Positions 1 through 7,627 of a stretch of 14,764 bases of DNA are shown here, one piece after another. Each line of letters begins with the position of its first letter. Position 1 is the first letter of the stretch. The translations under genes and the position numbers were made by a program. Source of the DNA: Firm-04 sp964392175 (GTDB lineage: Bacteria; Bacillota; Clostridia; Oscillospirales; Ruminococcaceae). A model generated the notes under the pieces. It was not told where the DNA came from. It did no database searches and saw only the letters and a list, made by a program, of their open reading frames with translations. The DNA lies in the NCBI GenBank assembly GCA_964392175.1, contig CAYMOJ010000037.1:1-14764 (forward strand). Reading direction: 5' to 3'.

Positions 1-30
1 AATTTACGGTATGTATATTCTATGAAAATG

Positions 31-59
31 TTGACAACTCTGACAAATCGTGCTATAAT
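31..59 (+). promoter_or_regulatory. Sigma-A promoter of the xylanase gene
   Basis: A perfect TTGACA at 31-36 and a perfect TATAAT at 54-59 are separated by 17 bp. The bases before the -10 box read TGC, giving an extended -10. Transcription would start near 66, leaving a short leader before the AGGAGG (78-83) and the ATG at 91. Every element matches the consensus, so strong vegetative expression is expected. Confidence 0.88.
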
Positions 60-90
60 AAGAGCATAATATGAAAGAGGAGGCTTTTCT

Positions 91-1953
91 ATGCGCATAT
101 CCCATAACCGTAAGTTCCTTGCCGCGTTGACCGCAGCGGCAATGGGGATCGTTTCGTTACCCACGGTCATTTCTTCATCGGCTGCCGATGATGTCATTTA
201 CACTACCGGCTTTGAAGCGGGGGAAGAGATCGTTTTTACCGGCAGAGGCGGCGTGGAGGTTCTGGAATCATCTACCGAGCAGGTGCACGGTGGTGATGCT
301 GCTTTGTGCGTCAGCGGTAGAGAGAAATCATGGAATGGGCCCCAACTGCTGCTGGACGACATCTGTGAGCCCGGCGTAGAGTACATTGTGAGTGCATGGG
401 GCAAAAGTGAGTGGTACAGTACCTTCAGCTTGAGCATGGAGTACACCGATACCGAGGGTACTCGCCATTACAGCAACTTGCAGTCTTTCCAGGGCGATGC
501 TTGGAACGAGTTTTCAGAGGTAAAGTTCAGCTTCTCTGCTGACCAGACCAATGTTTACATCTACTTTGAATGTTCCGATGCAACGTGCAAGATGTACATT
601 GATGATTTTACCATTGCGCCAGCTCCCGTAATTCCCATTCAGGAGGACATTCCTTCGCTGTCAGAGGTCTATGCGAATTATTTCAAGATCGGTACAGCCA
701 TTACCCCTTCGGCACTCAGTTCAAAGTCACAGATGGATCTCGTTGAAAAGCATTTCAGCGAAAGCATTACACTTGGCAACGAAATGAAGCCCGACTCGGT
801 TCTCAGTCAGGATAAATGCATTGCCGTGTATGAAGAAACAGGTGACGACACCAATCCACCCGTTTCTTTTGGGGCAGCGAAGAGTGTACTCAATTATTGT
901 ATTCAGAATGATATTCCCGTAAGAGCGCATACGCTCGTATGGCATAGCCAGACTCCCGACTGGTTCTTTAGAGAAGGCTATGCCTCCGACGGAGAATGGG
1001 TTTCAAAGGATGTTATGATTGCCCGTATGGAGAATTATATCAAGAACTATTTTGAAACGCTCGCTGCTGAATACCCTGAGCTTGAAGTTTATGCTTGCGA
1101 TGTTGTAAATGAAGCATGGCTGGACAACGGCTCGCCTCGTATAGGCGGAACACAGGCGGAAAACGCCAATTATTCAGGCTGGGTTAAGGTTTTTGGAGAT
1201 AACTCCTTCATTGAGTATGCCTTCACTTTTGCAAGACAATATGCTCCAGAAGGCTGTAAGCTCTACTATAATGACTTCAACGAGTATATGCCCAGTAAGA
1301 CTACCGCTATCGTTGAAATGGCTACAGATCTTAAGGAAAAAGGTCTGATTGATGGTATCGGTTGCCAGTCGCACCTGGATGTGTCTTTCCCCGGTGTTTC
1401 GGTATATGAAAAGGCAATTGCTGCTTTTGCAGAAACAGGGCTTGACATCCAGATTACCGAGCTTGATGTTACCATTTCTAAGGATCAGCCCACAGACGAG
1501 AACTTTGCTACGCAGGCACAGTACTACAGCGATATTATGGATGTTCTTGTGAAGTATTCAGACAACATCTCCGCTGTCGTGTTCTGGGGACTTACCGATG
1601 ATGGTAGCTGGAGAGCAAATCAATATCCTCTGCTTTTCGATGAAGAATATCAGGCTAAGCCTGCTTTCTATTCTATCGTAGACGGTTTGGAGTTGCCCGA
1701 TACTACCACAACGACCACTACCGGCGAAACAACAACCGGTACTGGCACATATACATTGTTGGGCGATGTCAATTGCGATGGTTGGTTCATGGTGAACGAT
1801 GTGATTCTGTTGAATCGTTTTCTCGCCGAGGATAAAACTGCTACCATTTCGGAAACCGGTCTTCTCAATGCAGATTTTGATCAAAACGGGGAACGCAACG
1901 GCGATGATGCTACAGCAATGCTCATGAGTCTTGCTTCACTGACTACGGATTGA
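91..1953 (+). CDS. Secreted GH10 endo-1,4-beta-xylanase with CBM22 and dockerin
   Basis: This predicted cellulosomal enzyme hydrolyses internal beta-1,4 bonds of xylan outside the cell. A signal peptide covers about residues 1-32 (basic start, hydrophobic core, Ala-rich end). A CBM22-like xylan-binding module follows at about 36-176. The GH10 barrel spans about 189-535. Its acid/base Glu341 lies in the VVNEAW motif and its nucleophile Glu457 in ITELD; the HTLVWHSQTPDW motif at about 280-291 is also typical. A Thr/Gly-rich linker (538-554) leads to a type I dockerin (556-616) with two calcium loops, DVNCDG starting at 559 and DFDQNG starting at 595, which should dock to a scaffoldin cohesin. 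The ATG at 91 sits 7 nt after AGGAGG. The gene has its own promoter and terminator. The family call is very secure; location in a cellulosome is inferred from the dockerin. Confidence 0.96.
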   Translation: MRISHNRKFLAALTAAAMGIVSLPTVISSSAADDVIYTTGFEAGEEIVFTGRGGVEVLESSTEQVHGGDAALCVSGREKSWNGPQLLLDDICEPGVEYIVSAWGKSEWYSTFSLSMEYTDTEGTRHYSNLQSFQGDAWNEFSEVKFSFSADQTNVYIYFECSDATCKMYIDDFTIAPAPVIPIQEDIPSLSEVYANYFKIGTAITPSALSSKSQMDLVEKHFSESITLGNEMKPDSVLSQDKCIAVYEETGDDTNPPVSFGAAKSVLNYCIQNDIPVRAHTLVWHSQTPDWFFREGYASDGEWVSKDVMIARMENYIKNYFETLAAEYPELEVYACDVVNEAWLDNGSPRIGGTQAENANYSGWVKVFGDNSFIEYAFTFARQYAPEGCKLYYNDFNEYMPSKTTAIVEMATDLKEKGLIDGIGCQSHLDVSFPGVSVYEKAIAAFAETGLDIQITELDVTISKDQPTDENFATQAQYYSDIMDVLVKYSDNISAVVFWGLTDDGSWRANQYPLLFDEEYQAKPAFYSIVDGLELPDTTTTTTTGETTTGTGTYTLLGDVNCDGWFMVNDVILLNRFLAEDKTATISETGLLNADFDQNGERNGDDATAMLMSLASLTTD

Positions 1954-1958
1954 TTCTC

Positions 1959-1999
1959 ACAAAGCCATCTCTTTCGTGGAGATGGCTTTGTATTTTTCT
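1959..1999 (+). terminator. Rho-independent terminator after the xylanase gene
   Basis: A perfect 13-bp stem pairs 1959-1971 with 1979-1991 around a 7-nt loop and is followed by a T-rich tail (1993-1997). It begins 6 nt after the xylanase stop codon and separates that gene from the downstream operon. Confidence 0.9.
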
Positions 2000-2003
2000 G
2001 TCT

Positions 2004-2017
2004 GGTTAACGTTTACA
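2004..2017 (+). promoter_or_regulatory. Possible LacI/CcpA-type operator
   Basis: The bases GGTTAACGTTTACA are centred on CG. The right half matches the CcpA/LacI-family cre half-site (CGTTTACA) exactly; the left half has two departures. The site lies 28 bp upstream of the -35 box at 2046, a position compatible with control of the operon. Catabolite or sugar control of a surface or fibre-related operon would make sense, but a single imperfect site is weak evidence. Confidence 0.33.
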
Positions 2018-2045
2018 ACATAGGCATTCGCGGCTTTGCCACTGC

Positions 2046-2074
2046 TTGACAAATCCCATGGGAAATGCTATACT
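2046..2074 (+). promoter_or_regulatory. Sigma-A promoter of the seven-gene surface operon
   Basis: TTGACA (2046-2051) and TATACT (2069-2074) are spaced by 17 bp, with TGC before the -10 as an extended element. Transcription would start near 2081, giving a leader of about 130 nt before the ATG at 2213. The promoter lies inside the upstream extension of the open frame. This is strong evidence that the first gene starts at 2213 and not at 2036. Confidence 0.85.
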
Positions 2075-2094
2075 ATAGGCAACACAGGCAAAGT

Positions 2095-2153
2095 CGCTTG
2101 CAGTACATTCATTGATGCAAGCGGTCTGCACGTCTGTGCGATTGATTTCGTGC
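2095..2153 (+). promoter_or_regulatory. Hairpin-rich 5' leader, class unknown
   Basis: The roughly 130-nt leader has a perfect 8-bp hairpin, CGCTTGCA at 2095-2102 with TGCAAGCG at 2116-2123, around a 13-nt loop. Next comes GCAC (2128-2131), which can pair with GTGC (2136-2139). Extended to GCACG (2128-2132), it can instead pair with CGTGC (2149-2153). Competing pairings of this kind are typical of regulatory leaders, but I do not recognise a known riboswitch class and the pairings are short. Confidence 0.3.
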
Positions 2154-2212
2154 GGTACGATTTATCGAATCACAATTTACATACAAACGGAAAGAAAGAG
2201 GCTTTGTTTTCC

Positions 2213-4030
2213 ATGAAAAAACGCGGCTCGCGACGGCTTGTTGCAATGCTTTCCGCTACCGTTACCGTTGTTGGGCTGCCGCTTCATGTATATGCCAATA
2301 CGGATGCAGTGGGCTGGAAAAACACTCCGAACGGCTACTGCTATTTGCTTGCAGATGGTACATATGCCGTTGGGGAAACAGAAATTGATGGGCAGACTTA
2401 TCTTTTTGCGCCAAATGGTATGTTGCAGCTCGGTTGGCAAACGGTAAATGGTTTGCGGTATTATTATATGCCCAATACACGGATGCCCTGTTTTGGTTGG
2501 TTGCAGTGGCGTGATGGCGAGTATTACATCACTGAAGAAACAGGTAAATCTGTTGGATTTACACAGACCGATCGAGGGTGCTGCTACTTTGACGCCTATG
2601 GTGTACTGTATCATGGCTGGCTGTGTGAAGCAGAAAATCAACGTTACTACGCAGATTCGCATGGTGTGATCGTAACAGGCGAAGCTACCATTGATGGGCT
2701 GCCTTATCTGTTTGACGCAGAGGGGATTCAACAGCTTGGCTGGCAGATGATCTATGGCAAATACTATTACTTCAATGCTGATGGCACTCCGAAATATCAA
2801 TGGCTGCGACTGGATGGCGAAACATATTATCTGACTGTAAAAGATGGTATGCTGATCGGTGAACAGGTCATCAATGGCAAACCCTATGTGTTTGATGATT
2901 ACGGCAAACAGATATGCGGTTGGTATACCTATTGCGATGGCTCTGTGGCGTATTTTGATGCCGGTGGTGATGCACTTAGCGGATTGCAAAGCATTGATGG
3001 GGCATTGTATTATTTTGCAGATGATTATCGAATGCAAACAGGATTTCAATCAATTGCTGATGCGGTGTACTATTTCGGCACGGACGGCAGTCTGCAAACA
3101 GGATTGATTGACTACAATGGTGACCGTTACTACAGCAATGCTGAGGGCATTCTGCAAAGCGGTTGGGTCACAGTAGCAGATCAACATTATTACTGTGATG
3201 CAAACGGTATGCTGCTGACAGACTGGCAGACCATTGATGGTGTGACTTACTACTTTACGCCGATGGGGGTGCTTTCTACCGGTTGGCAGCAAATCGATGG
3301 TAAGACCTATTATTTCGCCGAGGATGGCGTGATGGCAGCCGGTTGGCAGCAAATCGACGGCAAGACCTATTATTTCGCCGAGGATGGTGTGATGGCAGCC
3401 GGTTGGCAGCAAATCGACGGCAAGACCTATTATTTCGTCGAGGATGGCGTGATGGCAGCCGGTTGGCAGCTTCTGGATGGCTGTTATTATTATTTCGACA
3501 CAGAGGGCGCAAAAGTAGTGTCCTCTACGGTGGATGGCTATATTCTTGATGCAAGCGGTGTGGCATCGACCCCTATGCGCGCACAGGTAGCGGTATTGCT
3601 GTCACAGTGTGGTACCACGCCTGCTGATATCTATGGATATACAACATCCCATTATCGATATAAACGCATTGAAGATACGCGTACCTTTGCCCAGCTACAG
3701 GTAGCCGGGTGGGATTCGCTTGTGGAATATACACTGGCAAACCGTCAGGGCGTATGTTATTACCTGGCGGCAACTACCGATTACTTCTTGCAGCTTGCCG
3801 GGCATCAAACGCGCATTGTATATGCACATTCTACTACAGGCGACCACTACTGGTGTCAGGTGTGGAACGGTACTGAGTGGCGCAATTATGATCCGACCTA
3901 CCAAAATCGTTGCGACCTCTCCTTGGAGCAGCTTTATGCGCTCAAGCAATACACCATTTTCGGCTATGCTGATATCAATTATAATGAACGTGGCGACTAT
4001 ATGGGTATTACCTATACTGCCGCAAACTGA
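2213..4030 (+). CDS. Secreted cell-wall-binding-repeat protein with C-terminal transglutaminase-like domain
   Basis: This 605-residue predicted surface protein has a signal peptide at about 1-28, ending VYA. About twenty 20-residue repeats of the choline/glucan-binding type (GWQ..DG..YYF...G) fill residues 33-450. A papain-like transglutaminase-type domain ends it, at about 483-605. The likely catalytic residues are Cys515 in RQGVCYYLAA, His545 in GDHYWCQV and Asp560 in NYDPT. The repeats probably hold it on the cell wall or on glucan. The C-terminal domain could cross-link, cleave or de-amidate proteins or peptides; the reaction cannot be told from the sequence. The ATG at 2213 is chosen because the promoter lies upstream of it, a signal peptide begins there, and AAAGAGG lies 12-18 nt before it. 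The open frame back to 2036 is therefore not coding. It is the first gene of the operon, 28 nt before the next. Confidence 0.9.
   Translation: MKKRGSRRLVAMLSATVTVVGLPLHVYANTDAVGWKNTPNGYCYLLADGTYAVGETEIDGQTYLFAPNGMLQLGWQTVNGLRYYYMPNTRMPCFGWLQWRDGEYYITEETGKSVGFTQTDRGCCYFDAYGVLYHGWLCEAENQRYYADSHGVIVTGEATIDGLPYLFDAEGIQQLGWQMIYGKYYYFNADGTPKYQWLRLDGETYYLTVKDGMLIGEQVINGKPYVFDDYGKQICGWYTYCDGSVAYFDAGGDALSGLQSIDGALYYFADDYRMQTGFQSIADAVYYFGTDGSLQTGLIDYNGDRYYSNAEGILQSGWVTVADQHYYCDANGMLLTDWQTIDGVTYYFTPMGVLSTGWQQIDGKTYYFAEDGVMAAGWQQIDGKTYYFAEDGVMAAGWQQIDGKTYYFVEDGVMAAGWQLLDGCYYYFDTEGAKVVSSTVDGYILDASGVASTPMRAQVAVLLSQCGTTPADIYGYTTSHYRYKRIEDTRTFAQLQVAGWDSLVEYTLANRQGVCYYLAATTDYFLQLAGHQTRIVYAHSTTGDHYWCQVWNGTEWRNYDPTYQNRCDLSLEQLYALKQYTIFGYADINYNERGDYMGITYTAAN
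3281..3460 (+). repeat. Three near-identical 60-bp tandem coding repeats
   Basis: Units at 3281-3340, 3341-3400 and 3401-3460 differ from one another at only a few bases. Each encodes the same 20-residue wall-binding repeat beginning GWQQIDGKTYYF. A fourth copy begins at 3461 but diverges after ten bases. The other repeats of this protein are similar only as protein, so these three look like recent duplications. Confidence 0.95.
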
Positions 4031-4058
4031 TTTTTTTATTTTGAAAGGAGCAACCAGC

Positions 4059-4715
4059 TTGCACTCTGTAACGAATTTTCGTCGCGGTATGATCACCGTC
4101 TGCTGTGCCTCTGCGCTTTTGCTTTGTGCCTGCGATGATACCGAAAGCAGCATCACATTACCCCAAGGGCAGATTTCCGGCGCATCTACCACAACGACCA
4201 CATCCTCTTCTCTCGCTGTGGATGACACCACCACGAAAGCCACAACGTTTTCCACTGAAACCACTACCTCTGCTTCGGAAACGACCACCGGTACAAGTGA
4301 ATCTGCATCTGCAACAACGACGACCACCACCTCTGCGGATACCGCTACAGACATCTATTTGTTGGATGTATTGACGATTGGCGATGACTGTACCGCTTAT
4401 GTCAAACAGCATACCAACTATACGCTGCAAGAAGCCGCAAGCTGTATGGGCGAGGGGACGGATCGTGTATATTTTTATGCTGATCATACGCTGTATACCT
4501 TTTTTGATGGTACGACCGATGTGCTGATGGAAGTGGATATCACTGCGAATACCATCGCAACCAGAAATGGTGCGACCATCGGCATGACGCAGTCGGAAGT
4601 GGAAGCACTGTACGGCACACCTGTGGATGGCACCTATCTTACGATGGATGGCACACTGGAATTTGTTTATGCTGATAATACTGTCATTCGCATAGCAGTT
4701 TACAACCCCTACTAA
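4059..4715 (+). CDS. Thr/Ser-rich putative lipoprotein, unknown function
   Basis: I do not recognise a characterised family. The best start is TTG at 4059, 8 nt after AAGGAG (4045-4050); the first ATG, at 4089, has no such site. From TTG the 218-residue product begins with a basic stretch, a hydrophobic segment and a lipobox-like LCAC, with Cys25 as the likely lipidated residue. A low-complexity Thr/Ser-rich spacer (about 43-96) then lifts a C-terminal domain (about 98-218) away from the membrane. That domain contains GATIGMTQSEVEALYG at 171-186, a pattern also seen in small bacterial lipoprotein and SmpA-like domains, which is only a weak resemblance. The gene lies 28 nt after the transglutaminase-like gene and 13 nt before the MBOAT gene. 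It may be an outer-surface partner of the acylation proteins; this is inferred from position alone. Confidence 0.82.
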   Translation: MHSVTNFRRGMITVCCASALLLCACDDTESSITLPQGQISGASTTTTTSSSLAVDDTTTKATTFSTETTTSASETTTGTSESASATTTTTTSADTATDIYLLDVLTIGDDCTAYVKQHTNYTLQEAASCMGEGTDRVYFYADHTLYTFFDGTTDVLMEVDITANTIATRNGATIGMTQSEVEALYGTPVDGTYLTMDGTLEFVYADNTVIRIAVYNPY

Positions 4716-4728
4716 AAGGTGACTGATT

Positions 4729-6138
4729 ATGACCTTCAGTAGCCCGATCTTTTTATTCGGTTTTTTTCCTGCGGTTCTGCTGTTGTATTGCATTTGCCCG
4801 AATATACGCTGCAAAAATATTTTGTTGATGCTGGCAAGTCTGCTGTTTTACTCTTTCGGGGAATGGTTTGCCGTCATCCTTATGCTCATTGTAGTATTCT
4901 TTACATGGATTTCGGCATTGGTTGCACAAAAGGGCGGTGCAGCAAAAAGATTTGCAGTGGTACTTGGCGTAATAGGAAATCTCGGCGTACTGGCTGTATA
5001 CAAGTACGCCGCATTTTTCGTGCAGAGCTGCAACGATGTGATTGGAATTTCGTTACCTGTCCCGCACATTGCACTGCCCATTGGTATTTCATTTTTCATC
5101 TTCCAGGCAATGTCATATCTGATAGATACCGTGCGGGGCGATGCACAGGTGCAAAAAAGCTATTTTCGTCTGCTGCTGTACATCGCATTCTTTCCACAGC
5201 TCATTGCAGGCCCCATTGTGCGTTATCAGACCATTGCAGATGCATTGGAATACCGTGAAATGGACGCGGAACAGACCGCCTCGGGCTTTCGCAGAATGTT
5301 CATTGGGCTAGGCAAAAAGTTATTGATTGCGGATATGCTTGCCGTGATTGCAGATGCCGCATACGATGCCGGTGATGCACTGACCATGCCACTTGCATGG
5401 CTTGGCGCGGTGTGCTATCTCTTGCAGATCTATTTTGATTTTTCCGGATACAGCGATATGGCAATCGGTATGGGGCGCATATTCGGCTTTGCTTTCGATG
5501 AGAATTTTCGCTATCCGTATTGTGCAACATCCATTACAGATTTTTGGCGACGCTGGCATATCTCGTTGACTACCTGGTTTCGACAGTATCTTTACATTCC
5601 CTTGGGGGGCAATCGCAAGGGAAAATGGAGAACCATATGCAACAAGTGGATCGTGTTTTTTTGCACGGGATTGTGGCACGGTGCGAGCTGGAATTTTATT
5701 TTGTGGGGTCTGCTCAACGGCTTGTTCATGACGGTAGAACAGCTCTTGCATATCTCACAGAAAAAGGGAAGCAGGTTGTGGCGGATTGCATCGCATATCG
5801 TAACCGTGCTGCTGGTGCTGCTTGCCTTTGTGCTGTTTCGTGCAGAAACGCTTGCTGATGCGGGCAATTTTTATGCAGCAATGTTTACACCCACTTTACT
5901 AACCCATGGGGCACTTTCTGCCTGTACGCACTATCTCACACCATTGATCTGTTTGACACTTCTGGTAGCGATGTTCGCTGCAACGCCACTTCCCCGTATG
6001 CTGTATGATCGCATTGCAAAACAAAGTGTATCGGCGGCAACGGCGATTGCCAACATCGGCACCATTCTTTTGCTATTGCTCTGTATGCTGAATGTGGCAT
6101 CCACGAGCTATCACCCATTCATTTATTTTCGATTCTGA
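4729..6138 (+). CDS. MBOAT-family membrane O-acyltransferase (AlgI/PatA-like)
   Basis: This 469-residue polytopic membrane protein of the membrane-bound O-acyltransferase family moves an acyl group, typically acetyl, across the membrane for transfer to an extracellular polymer. Hallmarks are FFPQLIAGPIVRY at 154-166, the DFSGYSDMAIGMG stretch at 237-249, DFWRRWHISLTTWFRQYLYIPLGG at 271-294 and GLWHGASWNFILWG at 314-327. His317 is the expected catalytic residue and His277 is also conserved. Length and hydrophobic pattern match AlgI. The ATG at 4729 follows AAAGGTGA. The next gene encodes an AlgX-like protein, the usual partner of AlgI and PatA. No DltA or DltC gene is nearby, so D-alanylation of teichoic acid is unlikely; acetylation of a wall polysaccharide fits better. 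The acceptor is unknown. Confidence 0.95.
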   Translation: MTFSSPIFLFGFFPAVLLLYCICPNIRCKNILLMLASLLFYSFGEWFAVILMLIVVFFTWISALVAQKGGAAKRFAVVLGVIGNLGVLAVYKYAAFFVQSCNDVIGISLPVPHIALPIGISFFIFQAMSYLIDTVRGDAQVQKSYFRLLLYIAFFPQLIAGPIVRYQTIADALEYREMDAEQTASGFRRMFIGLGKKLLIADMLAVIADAAYDAGDALTMPLAWLGAVCYLLQIYFDFSGYSDMAIGMGRIFGFAFDENFRYPYCATSITDFWRRWHISLTTWFRQYLYIPLGGNRKGKWRTICNKWIVFFCTGLWHGASWNFILWGLLNGLFMTVEQLLHISQKKGSRLWRIASHIVTVLLVLLAFVLFRAETLADAGNFYAAMFTPTLLTHGALSACTHYLTPLICLTLLVAMFAATPLPRMLYDRIAKQSVSAATAIANIGTILLLLLCMLNVASTSYHPFIYFRF

Positions 6139-6156
6139 ACAGGAGTGTGACCGTAT

Positions 6157-7608
6157 ATGAAGAAGAAAAACATCGGCACGCTCTGCTATATTACAGCGGT
6201 GTGTGCGCTGCTTGCATTGCCAACTCTGATGCTGCCCTTTACGATTGACCATGCAGATGAAACGACCGAAAACCGTGTGCTTTCATCCTTTCCTTCGTGG
6301 AAGGACGAAAATGGTGCTGTGAATAAAGCTTTTCTGACAGAGCTGACAGTATGGTATGGCGAACATTTCGGACTGCGCAGTGAGATGGTTACGGCCTATG
6401 GTATACTAACTCGTGAAGTACTGAATACCTCCGCCAATGCCGATGTCATTTGCGGGAAAGAAAACTGGCTGTTTTATGGGGAAACGCTTTCGGATATCAT
6501 TGCTGTGGATACACTGAGTGACACTGAGATCCGGCATATTGTGCAGACACTTTCTATGTTGCAACACTATGCCGAAAGCAAGGGCGCAAAGCTGATTTTC
6601 ACATCGGCGCCCAATAAGGCAAGCATTTATCCGCAGTACCTGCCTGACCGTTATCTGCCCAGAGATGCTGCAAACAATTGCGAATTGCTTTATGCGGCAT
6701 TACAGGCTGAGGATGTATCTTTTTGCGACTTGCACACGGTCTTGCGGGCGCAGGCAGTAAAGGATCCTGCACAGCTTTATCACAAGTTGGATTCCCATTG
6801 GAATGGCTACGGTGCGATGGTTGCTTTTGCCGCATTGACTGAGCAAATCGGACACAGCAACGGTGGATTACCTGCTATGCGCTGTTCTGCGGTGCGTGAT
6901 TTCGATGGTGATCTCTGGAAAATGCTTTCACCCGATACGGAGAATCTTGACTGGAATATTGTGTATGATATTCCTCAAAGCTACGTGTATCTCGGCAGAT
7001 ATCGAAGTGTGGACGACCTGACGATCCAGACGACCTGTGCAGAAGGGGATGGCTCATTGCTGATGTTCCGTGATTCCTTCGGTAGGGCATTCATTCCGCT
7101 GTTTTCGCAGGTGTATCAAGATGCAACCTACATTCGTGATAATCGCGTGCCCATTGATTTGTTGGAAACCGCGCAGATCGATACGGTCATTTACGAACTG
7201 GTGGAGCGCAATCTGCCGAACTTGCTGCAATATGCGCCCCAAATGCCGGCACCGATCGCAGAAACGCCCATCATCACTACCACCGATTCGCTCACCGTGC
7301 CAGTGTTACAGACTCGTTCGGTCGGTGATTATCTGCACTGCTATGGTGTCTATGACATCGCACTTTCCGATAACGAGTGCATCGTCATCACCGTGCAAAA
7401 TACGGACGGCTCCATTACATCTTATCAGGCGTTTCCATGCTATGAGGCAGATCTGCTAAGCGAAACAATACCGCAAAGCAACGGCTATTCGCTCTATTTG
7501 CCGAAAGACGCTCTCATAGATGGTGCCGTTCTTTCAATTGCCGTCAAGCTGCAAAGCGGATTCGTTTCTGCCGGTACGGTTTCATATCATGCACAAAATC
7601 CATCGTGA
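6157..7608 (+). CDS. AlgX/DHHW-like SGNH acyltransferase partner of the MBOAT protein
   Basis: This 483-residue protein has one N-terminal membrane anchor (about 7-29) and an extracytoplasmic SGNH-like domain. YHKLDSHWNGYG (208-219) supplies Asp212 and His214, and MFRDSFGR (303-310) supplies Ser307. The 95-residue gap from Asp212 to Ser307 equals that of the Asp174-His176-Ser269 triad of AlgX as I recall it. The family transfers acetyl groups handed over by an MBOAT protein onto a polysaccharide. A C-terminal segment (about 370-483) looks beta-rich and may bind the acceptor, as the carbohydrate-binding module of AlgX does. The start at 6157 follows AGGAG (6141-6145), and the gene lies 18 nt after the MBOAT gene. 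The two are very probably co-translated partners. Activity and acceptor are inferred. Confidence 0.9.
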   Translation: MKKKNIGTLCYITAVCALLALPTLMLPFTIDHADETTENRVLSSFPSWKDENGAVNKAFLTELTVWYGEHFGLRSEMVTAYGILTREVLNTSANADVICGKENWLFYGETLSDIIAVDTLSDTEIRHIVQTLSMLQHYAESKGAKLIFTSAPNKASIYPQYLPDRYLPRDAANNCELLYAALQAEDVSFCDLHTVLRAQAVKDPAQLYHKLDSHWNGYGAMVAFAALTEQIGHSNGGLPAMRCSAVRDFDGDLWKMLSPDTENLDWNIVYDIPQSYVYLGRYRSVDDLTIQTTCAEGDGSLLMFRDSFGRAFIPLFSQVYQDATYIRDNRVPIDLLETAQIDTVIYELVERNLPNLLQYAPQMPAPIAETPIITTTDSLTVPVLQTRSVGDYLHCYGVYDIALSDNECIVITVQNTDGSITSYQAFPCYEADLLSETIPQSNGYSLYLPKDALIDGAVLSIAVKLQSGFVSAGTVSYHAQNPS

Positions 7609-7627
7609 TCCCATAAGGAGGCTACCC

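Noticed and set aside
2036..2212. N-terminal extension of the repeat protein
   Set aside because: The extended frame contains the promoter at 2046-2074, and a signal peptide begins only at 2213.
2081..2212. Cyclic di-GMP riboswitch
   Set aside because: A short ACAGGCAAAG stretch recalls part of the class I core, but the other conserved blocks and the second helix are missing.
2177..3049. A 290-residue open frame on the minus strand
   Set aside because: It is antisense to the repeat protein; its length reflects the 60-bp periodicity and codon bias of the real gene, and it has no ribosome site or recognisable domain.
3281..3460. CRISPR-like array
   Set aside because: Units are contiguous with no spacers and encode protein repeats in frame.
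3695..4814. Two minus-strand open frames of about 220 residues (3695-4354 and 4158-4814)
   Set aside because: Both mirror the Thr-rich linker (giving Val/Gly/Arg-rich strings) and lie over well-supported plus-strand genes.
4729..7608. DltB/DltD teichoic acid D-alanylation pair
   Set aside because: No DltA or DltC gene is present, and the second protein has the AlgX-like DSHW and DSF motifs, not a DltD pattern.
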